The notes under the pieces are model-generated. The model was not told the DNA's origin, did not search any database, and was given only the letters and a program-made list of their open reading frames with translations. Positions 10,101-17,166 of a stretch of DNA of 64,000 bases are shown in pieces. The DNA is taken from positions 62,001-126,000 of the forward strand of contig NZ_BDBB01000005.1 in NCBI RefSeq assembly GCF_001612765.1, in the 5' to 3' direction. Positions within the stretch are counted from its first letter, which is position 1. Every line of letters starts with the position of its first letter. The position numbers and the translations under genes were made by a program. The stretch is from Nocardia arthritidis NBRC 100137. Lineage in GTDB: Bacteria; Actinomycetota; Actinomycetes; Mycobacteriales; Mycobacteriaceae.

Positions 10101-11405
10101 CGCCGCCACCAGCAGCGCGCCGATGCCGCGCACGACCGACTCGAACGGGAAGTTCTCGTCGAAGACATCCTTGTCGTAGTAGAGCTGGAGGTTCAGCGAG
10201 CCGTCGCGGGCGTGCTCGACGCCGAGGATGTTCAGCGCCTCGAGCACCGTGCCGGGATTGACGATGTCGAGGGTGCCGAGGATCTTGTCCAGGTGATCCG
10301 ACGGCGGCATCTTGATGTAGGAGTACGCCACGTCGAACAGTGGCGGCGCCGTCGGGTCGCTGCTGAGCGCGCGCGCCAGGTCACCGTATGGAAAACGCTC
10401 GTAGCGCTTGAGTTCCCGGATCTGCGCGGCCACCTCGGTGGCGACCGCCGACAGCGGCTGGTCCGGGTCGACCCGGATGCGCAGGGGCACCACGTTCGTC
10501 CGGTGCCCGGCGGTGCGGAAGGTCTCGGCGCTGTGCCGGTTGAGCATCGGGACGCCGATCACCACCTCCTCGGAGCGGTGGATGGTGGTCAAGTAGGCGG
10601 CCAGCGCCGAAACGGTGAACGCGAAGACGGAGAAGCCGGTTGCCCGGATACGGTCGAGGAACGCGGGTTCCACCACTACGCGCCGGCGTCCCCGGTTGAC
10701 GTCGGGGGTGCTCGCGCGGCCGGAGAAGAGCGCGGGGACCACGCCCTCGAAGCGGCGCACCAGCGCGTCCCGATCCGCCACCCACTGCGCCGAGGACAGA
10801 TACTCCTCGTGCTCGGCGGCGATCTTGCGATAGGTCGCCGCGCTGCGATCGGTCTGCTCGGTGACCGAATCCGGCTCGGCGAGCTGTTCGAGCGACAGGT
10901 CTTTGCGGCTGTAGTTGTCCACCAGGGCGCTCCACAGCGCGTTCACACCCCAGCCGTCGATCATCGCGTGGTGCATCGCCACGTAGAGATGGAAATGGTC
11001 GGGCCCGTCGACCAGCGCGGCGATCCGGAACGGCTGGCGCGGCGGGGAGGGCGTCACGTTCGCCCGGTTCACCCAGTCGCGCCGCGCCGCGGCGGGATCC
11101 GACGCCCAGCTGAGATCGACCAGCTCGACCTCGGGTAGCTCGTCGCAGACCCACTGCCAGAAGCGGCCTTCGGAGAACTCGAACCTCAGGCGCAGCGCGG
11201 CGTCACCGAGCAGCGCCCTGCGAACCACCGCGCGCAACCGGGCCATATCGAAAGGCTCGTCCATGAACGCACAGTAGGCGTTTCGGGTGACCGGCGCCGG
11301 GGAATATCGGTAGGAGACCGACAACACATCGCGCTGATACGCGCTGACCGGCCAGGCTTCGGGGGGTCTTTCGGAAGTAGCACTCGGTTCGAATGGCACA
11401 GTCAC
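4164..11405 (-). CDS. two-module nonribosomal peptide synthetase (C-A-T-C-A-T-TE)
   Basis: 2413 residues. Domains: C1 ~15-450 (HHAMIDG 145-151); A1 ~475-975 with YTSGSTGVPKG; T1 ~985-1055 (GGDS, phosphopantetheine Ser1021); C2 ~1085-1510 (HHAILDG 1227-1233); A2 ~1530-2025; T2 ~2040-2110 (GGTS, Ser2074); thioesterase ~2130-2400 (GWSFGG with Ser2204, GDH with His2374). Read against the PheA positions, A1 gives D665 V666 W669 H708 F738 S740 L769 V777 D778 K963, the EntF serine code. A2 gives D1721 V1722 Q1725 F1764 I1791 S1793 Q1818 V1826 A1827 K2017, closest to proline codes but with three differences. A leading C domain suggests an acyl or aminoacyl donor supplied in trans. The first GTG (11405) overlaps an AGGAG; the GTG two codons in (11399) is better spaced. 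No MbtH or PPTase gene lies nearby. Confidence 0.93.
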   Translation of the reverse strand: MTVPFEPSATSERPPEAWPVSAYQRDVLSVSYRYSPAPVTRNAYCAFMDEPFDMARLRAVVRRALLGDAALRLRFEFSEGRFWQWVCDELPEVELVDLSWASDPAAARRDWVNRANVTPSPPRQPFRIAALVDGPDHFHLYVAMHHAMIDGWGVNALWSALVDNYSRKDLSLEQLAEPDSVTEQTDRSAATYRKIAAEHEEYLSSAQWVADRDALVRRFEGVVPALFSGRASTPDVNRGRRRVVVEPAFLDRIRATGFSVFAFTVSALAAYLTTIHRSEEVVIGVPMLNRHSAETFRTAGHRTNVVPLRIRVDPDQPLSAVATEVAAQIRELKRYERFPYGDLARALSSDPTAPPLFDVAYSYIKMPPSDHLDKILGTLDIVNPGTVLEALNILGVEHARDGSLNLQLYYDKDVFDENFPFESVVRGIGALLVAALDRPGVPISALPLMPAREQAAIATFEAGPREEFPYTTVDRLVADVAARHPERIAIEPVAGSGEQPLRYAELAALADGFAARLHALGATGNECVAVVLSRSTEMLVAIFGVLRAGCAYVPLDPEFPSARIGTVLADCGARFVVAGPRHRAVFDELGVTSIAVADTVPARGVESVSHPADLGYLIYTSGSTGVPKGVMIEHRSVVNRLTWMQRRYPLHAADVILQKTPVTFDVSVWELFWWAITGARVALLEPGGERDPRRIADAIAAHGVTVLHFVPSMLAAFVDELAADPATVARIGSVRRVFCSGEALPPALVRRFHAVFAAAGDTAPQLVNLYGPTEATVDVSYFDCPADESLDVVPIGRPIANIDLLVLDHIGRRVPVGVPGELNIAGVGVARGYRGRPELTAAAFVDDRGVPGRRRYRTGDLARWLPDGNLEYLGRFDDQVKIRGNRITLGEVQNAMLGCAGVRAAAVVDEVSEAHGVQLVGYFVGADVSGEQIADQLAARLPRYMVPSRLIRVERIPLTRNGKLDRRALAEQLVLGHGAEPAAGGAPRTAVETGLAQVWRTVLGVESIGVHDNFFTHGGDSILALAVRTAAERAGLYFDVDAFYQAPTIAELARVVRDDRHDERGRIVAPLQTVPLIDRAALHQAEDAFPATALQLGMLYHSIERADSVTYKDVFRYRLEIPWDITQFRSAVDRLVRRQPALRSSFELSRYSVPLQIVHVAPPYELEIVDLGDMGEADGEDLIEIYLQERAHAQYDIALAPLFAIRVFVRPGPQEPVGTVDLVLSFHHAILDGWSVATSVLELLLDYLNHIGMTRTQVEATAHPATVLAEYAQAEQGAAHDAAAREYWSSALAGAEPTALTALGVHQPVVAGVPQARALVPRRLAERVCAFAARHQVPEKAVYLAAHCLALRALTGRTDVTTGVVSHGRPDRAGAERVAGLFLNTLPIRLDSTATTWRAAVEQLARREREAYPFRRYPLRSILADGGPVFETAFNFVNYHVFQPMLVLDGVRLLDFDAREETNFQLLVTAATDPRDGRMWLRVDGDHTLTAEQCETVALTQLRMLAGIVADPDAVIDRGAGPATARDVGTLVAEAAALHPARVALAGDDETVTYDEMIESSDRLARRLAALGVSPGDRVGILMGRRPQLVLLVLALTRLGAACVPLDVSYPRARLNLMIDRARPHRVIVDGPYRDIVDDAALVLDSAALFDDSAPEPEVALPDHVSPDAVAYVLFTSGSTGEPKGVAMPHRGLASLVDWQNRAATGTGLLSTLQLAPLSFDVSFQEIFTTLAAGSTLRVSSADLRSNVEQLLNTVVEEGIERLFLPYVALQAFAEAAVGHRMFPTELKVLISSGEQLRITDEIRALCKVVPGLVLENQYGPTESHVATKFTLTGPADEFPALPPIGRAVDGDTVELLDSALRPVPDGVIGEIYLGGRSIARGYEGRPALTAQRFVATHAGGVRYRTGDLGVRLFSGDIVCLGRSDSQVKIRGFRVEPAEVELCILSLVEKFPGITEAAVVARGFGGIDGSLIAFLVGAAEQTDLAALRHDLRSMLPAHMVPSRFAWLDELPRTPSGKRDDATLRAYGADAAESVAARREPADEYERSAVELLAEYAGLRSIGVDDDFFAAGGTSIGAMRVVMALSRRWGVEVPLDAFIGAPTAAGLATLVRAGDVQRTFDPLVPISVDGVKPPLFLVHPIGGNVLCYLALARHLDPDRPVYGLQAAGADSGSAPEKSIPAMAESYLEAVRRVHPTGTYHLAGWSFGGYVALEMARRLPEHEVSSVTLLDTMALRERTRTPIPEEKLIRWFFLELLWYARGSQSALVDFEPDVHNSEDLFAAMLAESVRSGILPADSSPQAIRRLYEVFFANYSSMLDYKLEPYDRDITLLRATEGLPPGVDLAHKTVGSMFDSADNGWKQYAARRFTVIDVPGDHLNMMSEPNIGELGLRLDEVLSAADPDLDREWDESMLDA

Positions 11406-11577
11406 TCCTATCGCGACAGTCGCGGCACCGGCCGTGCGCAGATCTACCCAAGCCCACCCTGATCACTGTCACGCAAAGCTGCTACCACACTTATCAAGTT
11501 ATCGATATCGCGAATCACGACATCGGCTCTGCCGATGCCGCGACTCTGCTGTTGTTATCGCGGTGTATGCGCGCCGG
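11406..11577 (-). promoter_or_regulatory. leader region of the NRPS gene with hairpin and AT-rich palindromic core
   Basis: 172 bases between the FAD-monooxygenase stop and the NRPS start, both on the minus strand. A perfect 7-bp hairpin with a 3-base loop (CATCGGC/GCCGATG) spans 11521-11537 just after the upstream stop and could act as an attenuator or weak terminator; no T-run follows. Beside it, 11488-11515 is unusually AT-rich and holds the palindrome TATCGATA and an imperfect inverted repeat CACTTATCAAGTT. This is a plausible promoter/operator for the NRPS gene, inferred from base composition and symmetry only. Confidence 0.4.
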
Positions 11578-14049
11578 TCAGCAGGCCGACAGCAGCGCGC
11601 GCACGCTTTCGTCGGCGAGACGGTCGGCCCGGTCGCGCGATACGGCGGGCTCGACGTAGCCGATATTGAGGGACAGTTCGTTGTGCGTCGCGTTGGCGGT
11701 GGCCATGATGAAACCGCTGACGGACATGCCGGAGACGAACTGCGCGCCCTCCAGCTGCCAGGAGCCGATCTTGTCCGGGAAGGGGTAGTCGCCCAGGTAG
11801 GTCATACAGAGATGACCCGGGCCGCGGGTGTCCATGAGTTTCACCGTGGACGCACTGGCCGACACCGACTTCGGCGCGGCCACCTTCAGCAGGTTCAACG
11901 CGGACAGATGGTCGCGCCGATCCATCCGCGCACCGTACTCCCGCTCGATCTCGGCGGCGACCTCCCACAGCGACGCCCACGGCGCGTACTTCGCCGGGGT
12001 GGCGATCATGCCCTGATAGGTGCCGACCTCCGTGTCTCCCGCGGCGCCGTCGAGATGGTCGCGGAAGTTGACCGAGCTGCCGACGGTGTACCAGGTGGCC
12101 TTCTCGGTACCCGCCTCCCTGGCCGCCGCGATCAGCAGCGCGGCGGAGAGGGCGGCCTGCAGGCCGACGCCGTGGCGATCACAGCCAACGGTGAGCGCGT
12201 CGAGCCGGTCGGCGTCGAGGCTGCGGTGCACCACCCGGCTGCGCCGCTGCGCGGGCGGCGCCAGCGTGGTGGGCTCCAGCCTGCGCGGCTTGCGCAGCTG
12301 CGACTTCTGGTCGCGCAGGAACGAACCCGCGGTGCGCAGCGCACCGCCCGCGCCCTGGAAGCGCGGCGGGAACAGTTCCTCCGGGCCCGGCCGCACCGGC
12401 GCGGGCGAGAAATCGGCCGCTTCCCCGGCGGCCACCTGAAGCACCTGCTTCGCCACCGACAGAGCGCTCTCGCCGTCGGCGATGGCGTAGTGCAGCGTGA
12501 CGATCAGCTCGTTGGTGCCATCGGTCTCCTTGATCAGCACCGCCCTGACCAGCGGGCCGGCGCGCCAGTCGAACGGCTCGCGCAGTTCCACCTCGTCGGC
12601 CTCGGCCAGCCAGTTCGTGCTGTCCTCGGATTCGATCACGCGCAGTGGAATCGGCGCCTGCACCGGTACGAAACGCGGTGCGGTGCCGTCGGGTTCGGCG
12701 GCGACGGCGACCCGCAGGAGCGGATGTCGGCGCTGCACCTCGTCCAGGCCCGCGCGGATCCGCTCGACCTCGACGTGCCCCCGGATCCGCACGCGCGACA
12801 GGATGTGCAGCGGCGCCAGCTGATCGGCGATCCAGTGCCAGCGCTCGACCGGCGAGAGCGGACGCGGCAGCCGCGCCGTCGGTCCGTCCAGCGCCGGGAA
12901 GGACATCGGCTTGCCGAGCTCGCGCAGGAAGAATTCGGTGGGCGCGTGCCGGAAGTAGGTGTCGCGCACCCGCACCAGGCGCGGGTCGGTGGTCTGCTCG
13001 ATCTTGGCCAGCGAAGCCGAGCCGTTGACGAACATGGCGGTGCGGTCGGCGCGCAGCTTCTCGTAACGACGCAGTCCCGCGACCGGATCCAAGGAGTTGC
13101 GCAGCACATCGGCCAGCACCACCGCGTCCTCGATGGCGGCGTTGGCGCCCTGGCCGAGGCTGGGCAGCATCGGGTGCGCCGCGTCGCCGAGCAGCGTCAC
13201 CCGGCCGCGGCCCCACTGTGCCAGCGGCGGACGGTCCTGCGCGGGCACGGCCAGGATCGCCGCCTCGTCGGTCTGCTCGATGCAGGCGCGCACCTCCGGC
13301 GCCCAATCGGCGTACAGGCGCAGCAGCTCTTCCTTACCGCCCTGCCAGTTCGCGGCCTCGTCGGCGGGCAACGTCTTGGTGCCCCACCAGTACACCCGGC
13401 CGTGGCCGATGTCGTGGATGCCGAAACGCATTCCGGTGCCCCAGAAATGCGCCGAAAGGCCGCGGGCGACGTTGGGATGCTCGAACGGGATGCAGGCCAG
13501 CCAGCACACGAAATTGCCGGGGCGCGGCTCGGCGCGGCCGTGCAATTGGGCGCGCACCACCGAGCGGATACCGTCGGCGCCGATGAGCAGATCACCCTCG
13601 GCGACCCGGCCGTCGGCGAACTCGACGCGCACGTGCTCGCCGTCGTCGACGAAGCGGGTGGCTTGCGCCCCCACGAACGTCGGTGTGTCACCGATCTCGC
13701 GCAGCAGCACATCGTGCAGATCGGTACGGTGCAGCGCGACGGCGGGAGCGCCCAGTTGGGCGTCGAGCCGGTGCACCGGAAGCACCCGGATCGGGCTGCC
13801 GTCGGGGTTGCAGAAGCGGAAGGTCTCTACCCGGCCGCCGCGTTCGAGCAGTTGCTCGTCGAGCCCGAGACCGAGAGTGCGCAATGCGTTGATCCCGTTG
13901 GCCTGCACGGAAAGTCCGAAGCCCTGAGCCCGCAGCTCGGGACCCGCTTCATATAGTTCGACGCCGAAACCCGCCTGCCGCAGAGCAGCCGCGGTGGTGA
14001 GTCCTCCGATCCCTGCCCCGAGAACGACAACCTTGATCGGACTGCTCAT
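11578..14049 (-). CDS. FAD-dependent monooxygenase fused to PapA5/condensation-like domain
   Basis: 823 residues from the ATG at 14049 (MSSPIK). Residues 1-~395 are a PHBH-type flavoprotein monooxygenase: GAGIGG at 11-16 (ADP-binding), LLIGADGIRS near 154-163 (the DG motif) and LLGDAAHP with GQGANAAIEDA at 286-308 (the GD motif). Residues ~398-823 form a second domain of the PapA5/condensation superfamily, starting RPLSPVERWHWIADQ. Its active-site motif reads HYAIADG (520-526), so the second, catalytic His of HHxxxDG is Tyr. The C-terminal CMTYLGDYP and FIMATANA stretches fit the PapA C-terminal half. It lies directly upstream of the NRPS on the same strand, which suggests it hydroxylates or epoxidises, and perhaps binds or transfers, a thioester intermediate or the released product. 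That role is inferred. Confidence 0.85.
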   Translation of the reverse strand: MSSPIKVVVLGAGIGGLTTAAALRQAGFGVELYEAGPELRAQGFGLSVQANGINALRTLGLGLDEQLLERGGRVETFRFCNPDGSPIRVLPVHRLDAQLGAPAVALHRTDLHDVLLREIGDTPTFVGAQATRFVDDGEHVRVEFADGRVAEGDLLIGADGIRSVVRAQLHGRAEPRPGNFVCWLACIPFEHPNVARGLSAHFWGTGMRFGIHDIGHGRVYWWGTKTLPADEAANWQGGKEELLRLYADWAPEVRACIEQTDEAAILAVPAQDRPPLAQWGRGRVTLLGDAAHPMLPSLGQGANAAIEDAVVLADVLRNSLDPVAGLRRYEKLRADRTAMFVNGSASLAKIEQTTDPRLVRVRDTYFRHAPTEFFLRELGKPMSFPALDGPTARLPRPLSPVERWHWIADQLAPLHILSRVRIRGHVEVERIRAGLDEVQRRHPLLRVAVAAEPDGTAPRFVPVQAPIPLRVIESEDSTNWLAEADEVELREPFDWRAGPLVRAVLIKETDGTNELIVTLHYAIADGESALSVAKQVLQVAAGEAADFSPAPVRPGPEELFPPRFQGAGGALRTAGSFLRDQKSQLRKPRRLEPTTLAPPAQRRSRVVHRSLDADRLDALTVGCDRHGVGLQAALSAALLIAAAREAGTEKATWYTVGSSVNFRDHLDGAAGDTEVGTYQGMIATPAKYAPWASLWEVAAEIEREYGARMDRRDHLSALNLLKVAAPKSVSASASTVKLMDTRGPGHLCMTYLGDYPFPDKIGSWQLEGAQFVSGMSVSGFIMATANATHNELSLNIGYVEPAVSRDRADRLADESVRALLSAC

Positions 14050-14356
14050 CGAACCTGCACTCTCATCGAACCACTCGACGGCACAGGGGCTTCCTACCGC
14101 GACGCGGCGCGAGCGACACTGCCCGCGCGAAACCGTCCCACCGAGCAGCACTGATCGAGGCCACTGCGGCGACCCCGACCAGGCAGCTGGACGCCTGTGC
14201 CTGACCGACCGGAAGCCTACCGCTACTCGCCGCGCAAGGCAGAGTTGAAGTGAGATTCACCGCATCGCGCGATTGTGAAACGCAAATGTGTTGCAATGGG
14301 GCATAATTCGCCCTCCGCGCATCACATTCGCCCTCGATTCGGGCACGGCGGCGGCC
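14050..14356 (-). promoter_or_regulatory. intergenic region, promoter side of the monooxygenase-NRPS genes
   Basis: 307 bases with no convincing gene. It contains a perfect 10-bp palindrome ATCGCGCGAT (14264-14273) flanked by TTCAC (14256-14260) and GTGAA (14275-14279), next to a relatively AT-rich stretch (14270-14312). This is the only place where a promoter for the monooxygenase gene, and perhaps the whole biosynthetic unit, can lie. The upstream gene on the minus strand (RNase H/phosphatase) ends at 14357, so the region also holds its 3' end. Confidence 0.4.
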
Positions 14357-15544
14357 TCAGAGGTAGGACGTATCGTTCACCAGACGCACCGAAGACCCGC
14401 CGTCGGGATAGAACTCCGCTATCGATAGCGACGCCAGATCCAGATGCAACCGGTACAGCAACGCGGGGCCGACATCGAGGGCCAGCCGAAGCAATGTCTT
14501 GATCGGGGTCACGTGGCTGACCACAACCACATTGGCGCCGCGATAGCGCCCGAGCAGATCGCGCAGCACCGCCTCCACCCGCTGCAAGACCTCCTCGAAG
14601 CTCTCCCCGCCGGGCGCTGCGACGGTGGGATCGCCGATCCAGCGGGCGTGCAGGCCGGGGTCGCGCTGCGCGGCCTCCGCGAAGGTCAGCCCCTCCCACG
14701 CGCCGAAGTCGGTCTCGATCAACCCGTCGTGGACCTCCACGGGCACCCCGAGTGCGGCGGCAGCCGCCTCCGCGGTCTCCCTGGCCCGGCCGAGCGGAGA
14801 ACTGATCACCGCGGCGATACCGCCTTTGGCGGCGAGCATTTTCGCGGCCCGCGCGGCCTGCTCCCGGCCCAAGGCGGTAAGCGGCGGATTGCCGCGCCCG
14901 GAATACCGGCGCTGCAGCGACAACTCGGTTTGACCATGGCGAAGCAGCAGCAACCGGGTGGGACGACCGGTGGCACCAGTCCACCCCGGGCCGTGCTGCG
15001 CGGACTCGGACTGCTCGGCGTTCGCGTCCCTGACCTCATCGATCCAGCTCGGCAGATCGCGCTCGGTGACCGCGAGGGCGGGGTCCGCGGCCTCCCGCGC
15101 GTCCGCGGCCTGCGCAGGGCTCGTCGCGACGCCGGCGCCCTCGTCCATGGCCTCGTTCGCCAGCCGGTCGGCGTGCGAGTTCTGCGCGCGCGGAATCCAG
15201 CTGTAGGTCACCCGGCCGAATCCGGCGGCGATCCTGCGGGCTCGATCGGCGAGCGGGATCAAGGTCGCGTGCTTGATCTTCCAGCGACCGGACATCTGCT
15301 CGACGACCAGTTTGGAATCCATGCGCACCACCACCGACTCGGCGCCCAATTCCGCCGCCGCCTCCAATCCGGCGATCAGTCCGCGATATTCGGCGACGTT
15401 GTTGGTGGCGATGCCGAGGAACTCCTGGCGCTCGGCGAGCACCCGGACGCGGCCTGCGTCGTAGACCACCGCACCGTATCCGGCCGGACCGGGATTGCCC
15501 CGCGATCCGCCGTCGGCTTCGACGATCACCTCGGGCAAGCTCAC
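14357..15544 (-). CDS. bifunctional RNase H / acid phosphatase
   Basis: 395 residues from the GTG at 15544. The N-terminal ~140 residues are a type I RNase H: VIVEADGGSRGNPGPAG gives the first catalytic Asp, NNVAEYRGLIAGLE the Glu, and VRMDSKLVVEQMSG the second Asp, with SHADRLANEAM supplying the last. After a ~60-residue linker, residues ~190-395 form a histidine phosphatase domain with LLLRHGQTELS (catalytic His), SSPLGRARETAEAA, and VVSHVTPIKTL (second His). The same fusion is known in M. tuberculosis Rv2228c, where it removes RNA from hybrids and has alpha-ribazole phosphatase-like activity, relevant to the cobC and cobD genes nearby. It follows the zinc-ribbon gene by 31 bases in the same direction. 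Confidence 0.93.
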   Translation of the reverse strand: MSLPEVIVEADGGSRGNPGPAGYGAVVYDAGRVRVLAERQEFLGIATNNVAEYRGLIAGLEAAAELGAESVVVRMDSKLVVEQMSGRWKIKHATLIPLADRARRIAAGFGRVTYSWIPRAQNSHADRLANEAMDEGAGVATSPAQAADAREAADPALAVTERDLPSWIDEVRDANAEQSESAQHGPGWTGATGRPTRLLLLRHGQTELSLQRRYSGRGNPPLTALGREQAARAAKMLAAKGGIAAVISSPLGRARETAEAAAAALGVPVEVHDGLIETDFGAWEGLTFAEAAQRDPGLHARWIGDPTVAAPGGESFEEVLQRVEAVLRDLLGRYRGANVVVVSHVTPIKTLLRLALDVGPALLYRLHLDLASLSIAEFYPDGGSSVRLVNDTSYL

Positions 15545-15575
15545 CGCGGTGCCCGGGCAATCGGTCGCGGTGAAC

Positions 15576-16313
15576 TCACAGCCCCGATTCCTTGGTCCGG
15601 ACCAGGATCGCACCGCACTCCGGGCAGCGCACGACCACGTCGGGTGCGGTCTTGGCGATGCGCGCGATCTCGCCGCGATCGAGTTCGATGCGGCACGCGC
15701 CGCAGCGGCGAGCCTGTAGCAGCGCGGCGCCCGCGCCGTGCTGTTCGCGCTGCCGGTCGTAGATAGCGAGGAGTTCGCCGGGAAGCTTCGCCACCGAACC
15801 CGCGCGATCGGTCGCGCAGCGTGTCTGGGCCACGTCCAGATCCGCGAGCGCCTCGTCACGCTGACGCAGGGCGACGGCGAGTTCCTCCTCGGTCTTGCTC
15901 AACCGCGCGCCCGCGTGCTCGTAGTCGGCGGCGGAGGCTTCGCGCCGCTCCATCACCTCGAGCAGTTCGTCCTCCAGCACCGAGCGACGGCGCTCCAGGC
16001 TGCCCAGCTCGTGCTGGATCTCCGAAAGCTGTTTGGCGTTCACCGTTCCCGCGGCGAGCATGGCCTTGTCGCGCTCCTCGCGCTTGCGCACCGCCTCGAC
16101 CTCGCCCTCCAGCTTGCGGATGTCGCGGTCGAGATCGTCCAGCGCGATCTGCACGGCCACCGCGGCGTCGGAGTGGGCGTTGCGCTCGGCCTCCAGTCGC
16201 GCCACCTCCTGCTGCTCGGGCAGCACGGTGCGGCGGTGCGCGATCCGGGTCAGCTCGGCGTCGACGGCGGCGAGCCGCAGCAACTCGGCCTGGAGCGGGG
16301 GTTCGACATTCAA
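15576..16313 (-). CDS. zinc-ribbon coiled-coil protein (Rv2229c-like)
   Basis: About 245 residues. Residues ~20-190 are a long charged coiled coil (runs such as RDIRKLEGEVEAVRKREERD). The C-terminus is a four-cysteine zinc ribbon: CGACRIELDR and VVRCPECGAILVR. This matches the conserved actinobacterial/CT398-like family, found beside the RNase H and Nif3-like genes in M. tuberculosis. The exact role is unknown; a nucleic-acid or protein-binding scaffold is often suggested. I prefer the TTG at 16313, which has AGGAG ten bases upstream, over the TTG at 16322 that nearly touches that site. Confidence 0.88.
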   Translation of the reverse strand: MNVEPPLQAELLRLAAVDAELTRIAHRRTVLPEQQEVARLEAERNAHSDAAVAVQIALDDLDRDIRKLEGEVEAVRKREERDKAMLAAGTVNAKQLSEIQHELGSLERRRSVLEDELLEVMERREASAADYEHAGARLSKTEEELAVALRQRDEALADLDVAQTRCATDRAGSVAKLPGELLAIYDRQREQHGAGAALLQARRCGACRIELDRGEIARIAKTAPDVVVRCPECGAILVRTKESGL

Positions 16314-16385
16314 CGCGGGCAAACTCCTGGACGGTGTGGACGGGACTGGTGTTCAACCGTACCCCGCCGGACCGGCGGACCCGCG

Positions 16386-17030
16386 TCAGCCGCCGACGGT
16401 GCGGGTTTTGATGGCGTCGCGGGAGATGTACACGTCGTACTCGCCGGGCACCGCGATCACCGCGTTGCCGTAGGCCGAGCGCACGAACGGCTGAGTCCAC
16501 CAGCGGCCCTCGCGCATGTCGGCGAAGAAGTCCTGGTCGCCGTCGTTGAGGAAGATCTGGTTCTGCTGGGTCGCGACGCCGTCGAGGCGCTGTCCGTACA
16601 GGCGGCTTATCCGGTAGCCGGAGTGGAAGCCCAGGGCGTTGACCCACGGCTCCAGCTCGACGATGCCCGCTTGCAGCACCCACATGTCGCCCTCGACGCG
16701 GTAGGTCTCCCGCTGTTCGGGATGGTCGTCGTCGCCGTACAGGATGAGATCGATGTCGAGCTGGTGTTCCTGCCCCGCCACCGGCTCGGCCACCACGTGG
16801 GCCGCCTTGATCTCCCCGGTCAGGCCGAGGTACGTCTGCAGCAGGGTCGCGACCCACAGCAGCACCGCCGCGACCAGCAGCAGCGCGAGCCCGCCGGTCC
16901 CGCGCGCGAGCAGCGGCCGCATCCCGACCCGGCGCGCGGCGATCAGGCCGGAGACGATCAGCGCCACACCGGCGACCAGCAGCAGGATCAGCCCGATCTG
17001 CACGAGCCCGAAATCAACCGGGAAGTTCAT
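16386..17030 (-). CDS. membrane protein with two N-terminal transmembrane helices
   Basis: 214 residues from the ATG at 17030. Two hydrophobic helices are seen at about residues 6-28 (GLILLLVAGVALIVSGLIAA) and 38-60 (GGLALLLVAAVLLWVATLL). The remaining ~150 residues are polar with regular strand-like alternation, for example QLDIDLILYGDDDHPEQRETYRV split around acidic loops, and probably lie outside the membrane. No signal peptidase site or catalytic motif is apparent. It sits between the Nif3-like gene and the zinc-ribbon gene on the same strand. I do not recognise a named family, and no strong ribosome site is present. Confidence 0.75.
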   Translation of the reverse strand: MNFPVDFGLVQIGLILLLVAGVALIVSGLIAARRVGMRPLLARGTGGLALLLVAAVLLWVATLLQTYLGLTGEIKAAHVVAEPVAGQEHQLDIDLILYGDDDHPEQRETYRVEGDMWVLQAGIVELEPWVNALGFHSGYRISRLYGQRLDGVATQQNQIFLNDGDQDFFADMREGRWWTQPFVRSAYGNAVIAVPGEYDVYISRDAIKTRTVGG

Positions 17031-17166
17031 GCGGTAGTTGTACCCCGCACGAACTACTCGATTCACCCAAACCGCCCAACCTTTTCCGGCGCGGCGCGGA
17101 TACGCCCCGACACGCCGTTGCCGGTTCGTCGCCGCGACAACGGCTTCGGACGCGGACGTGCGGCGC

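Noticed and set aside
11434..13956. 840-codon plus-strand frame opposite the monooxygenase fusion
   Set aside because: The minus strand encodes clear GAGIGG, GADG and GDAAHP flavoprotein motifs; the plus-strand translation has none.
4164..14049. The NRPS locus as a siderophore cluster (nocobactin or hydroxamate type)
   Set aside because: No salicylate or ornithine-hydroxylase gene, no cyclisation domain (both C domains have HHxxxDG rather than DxxxxD), no siderophore transporter, and no IdeR-like box was seen.
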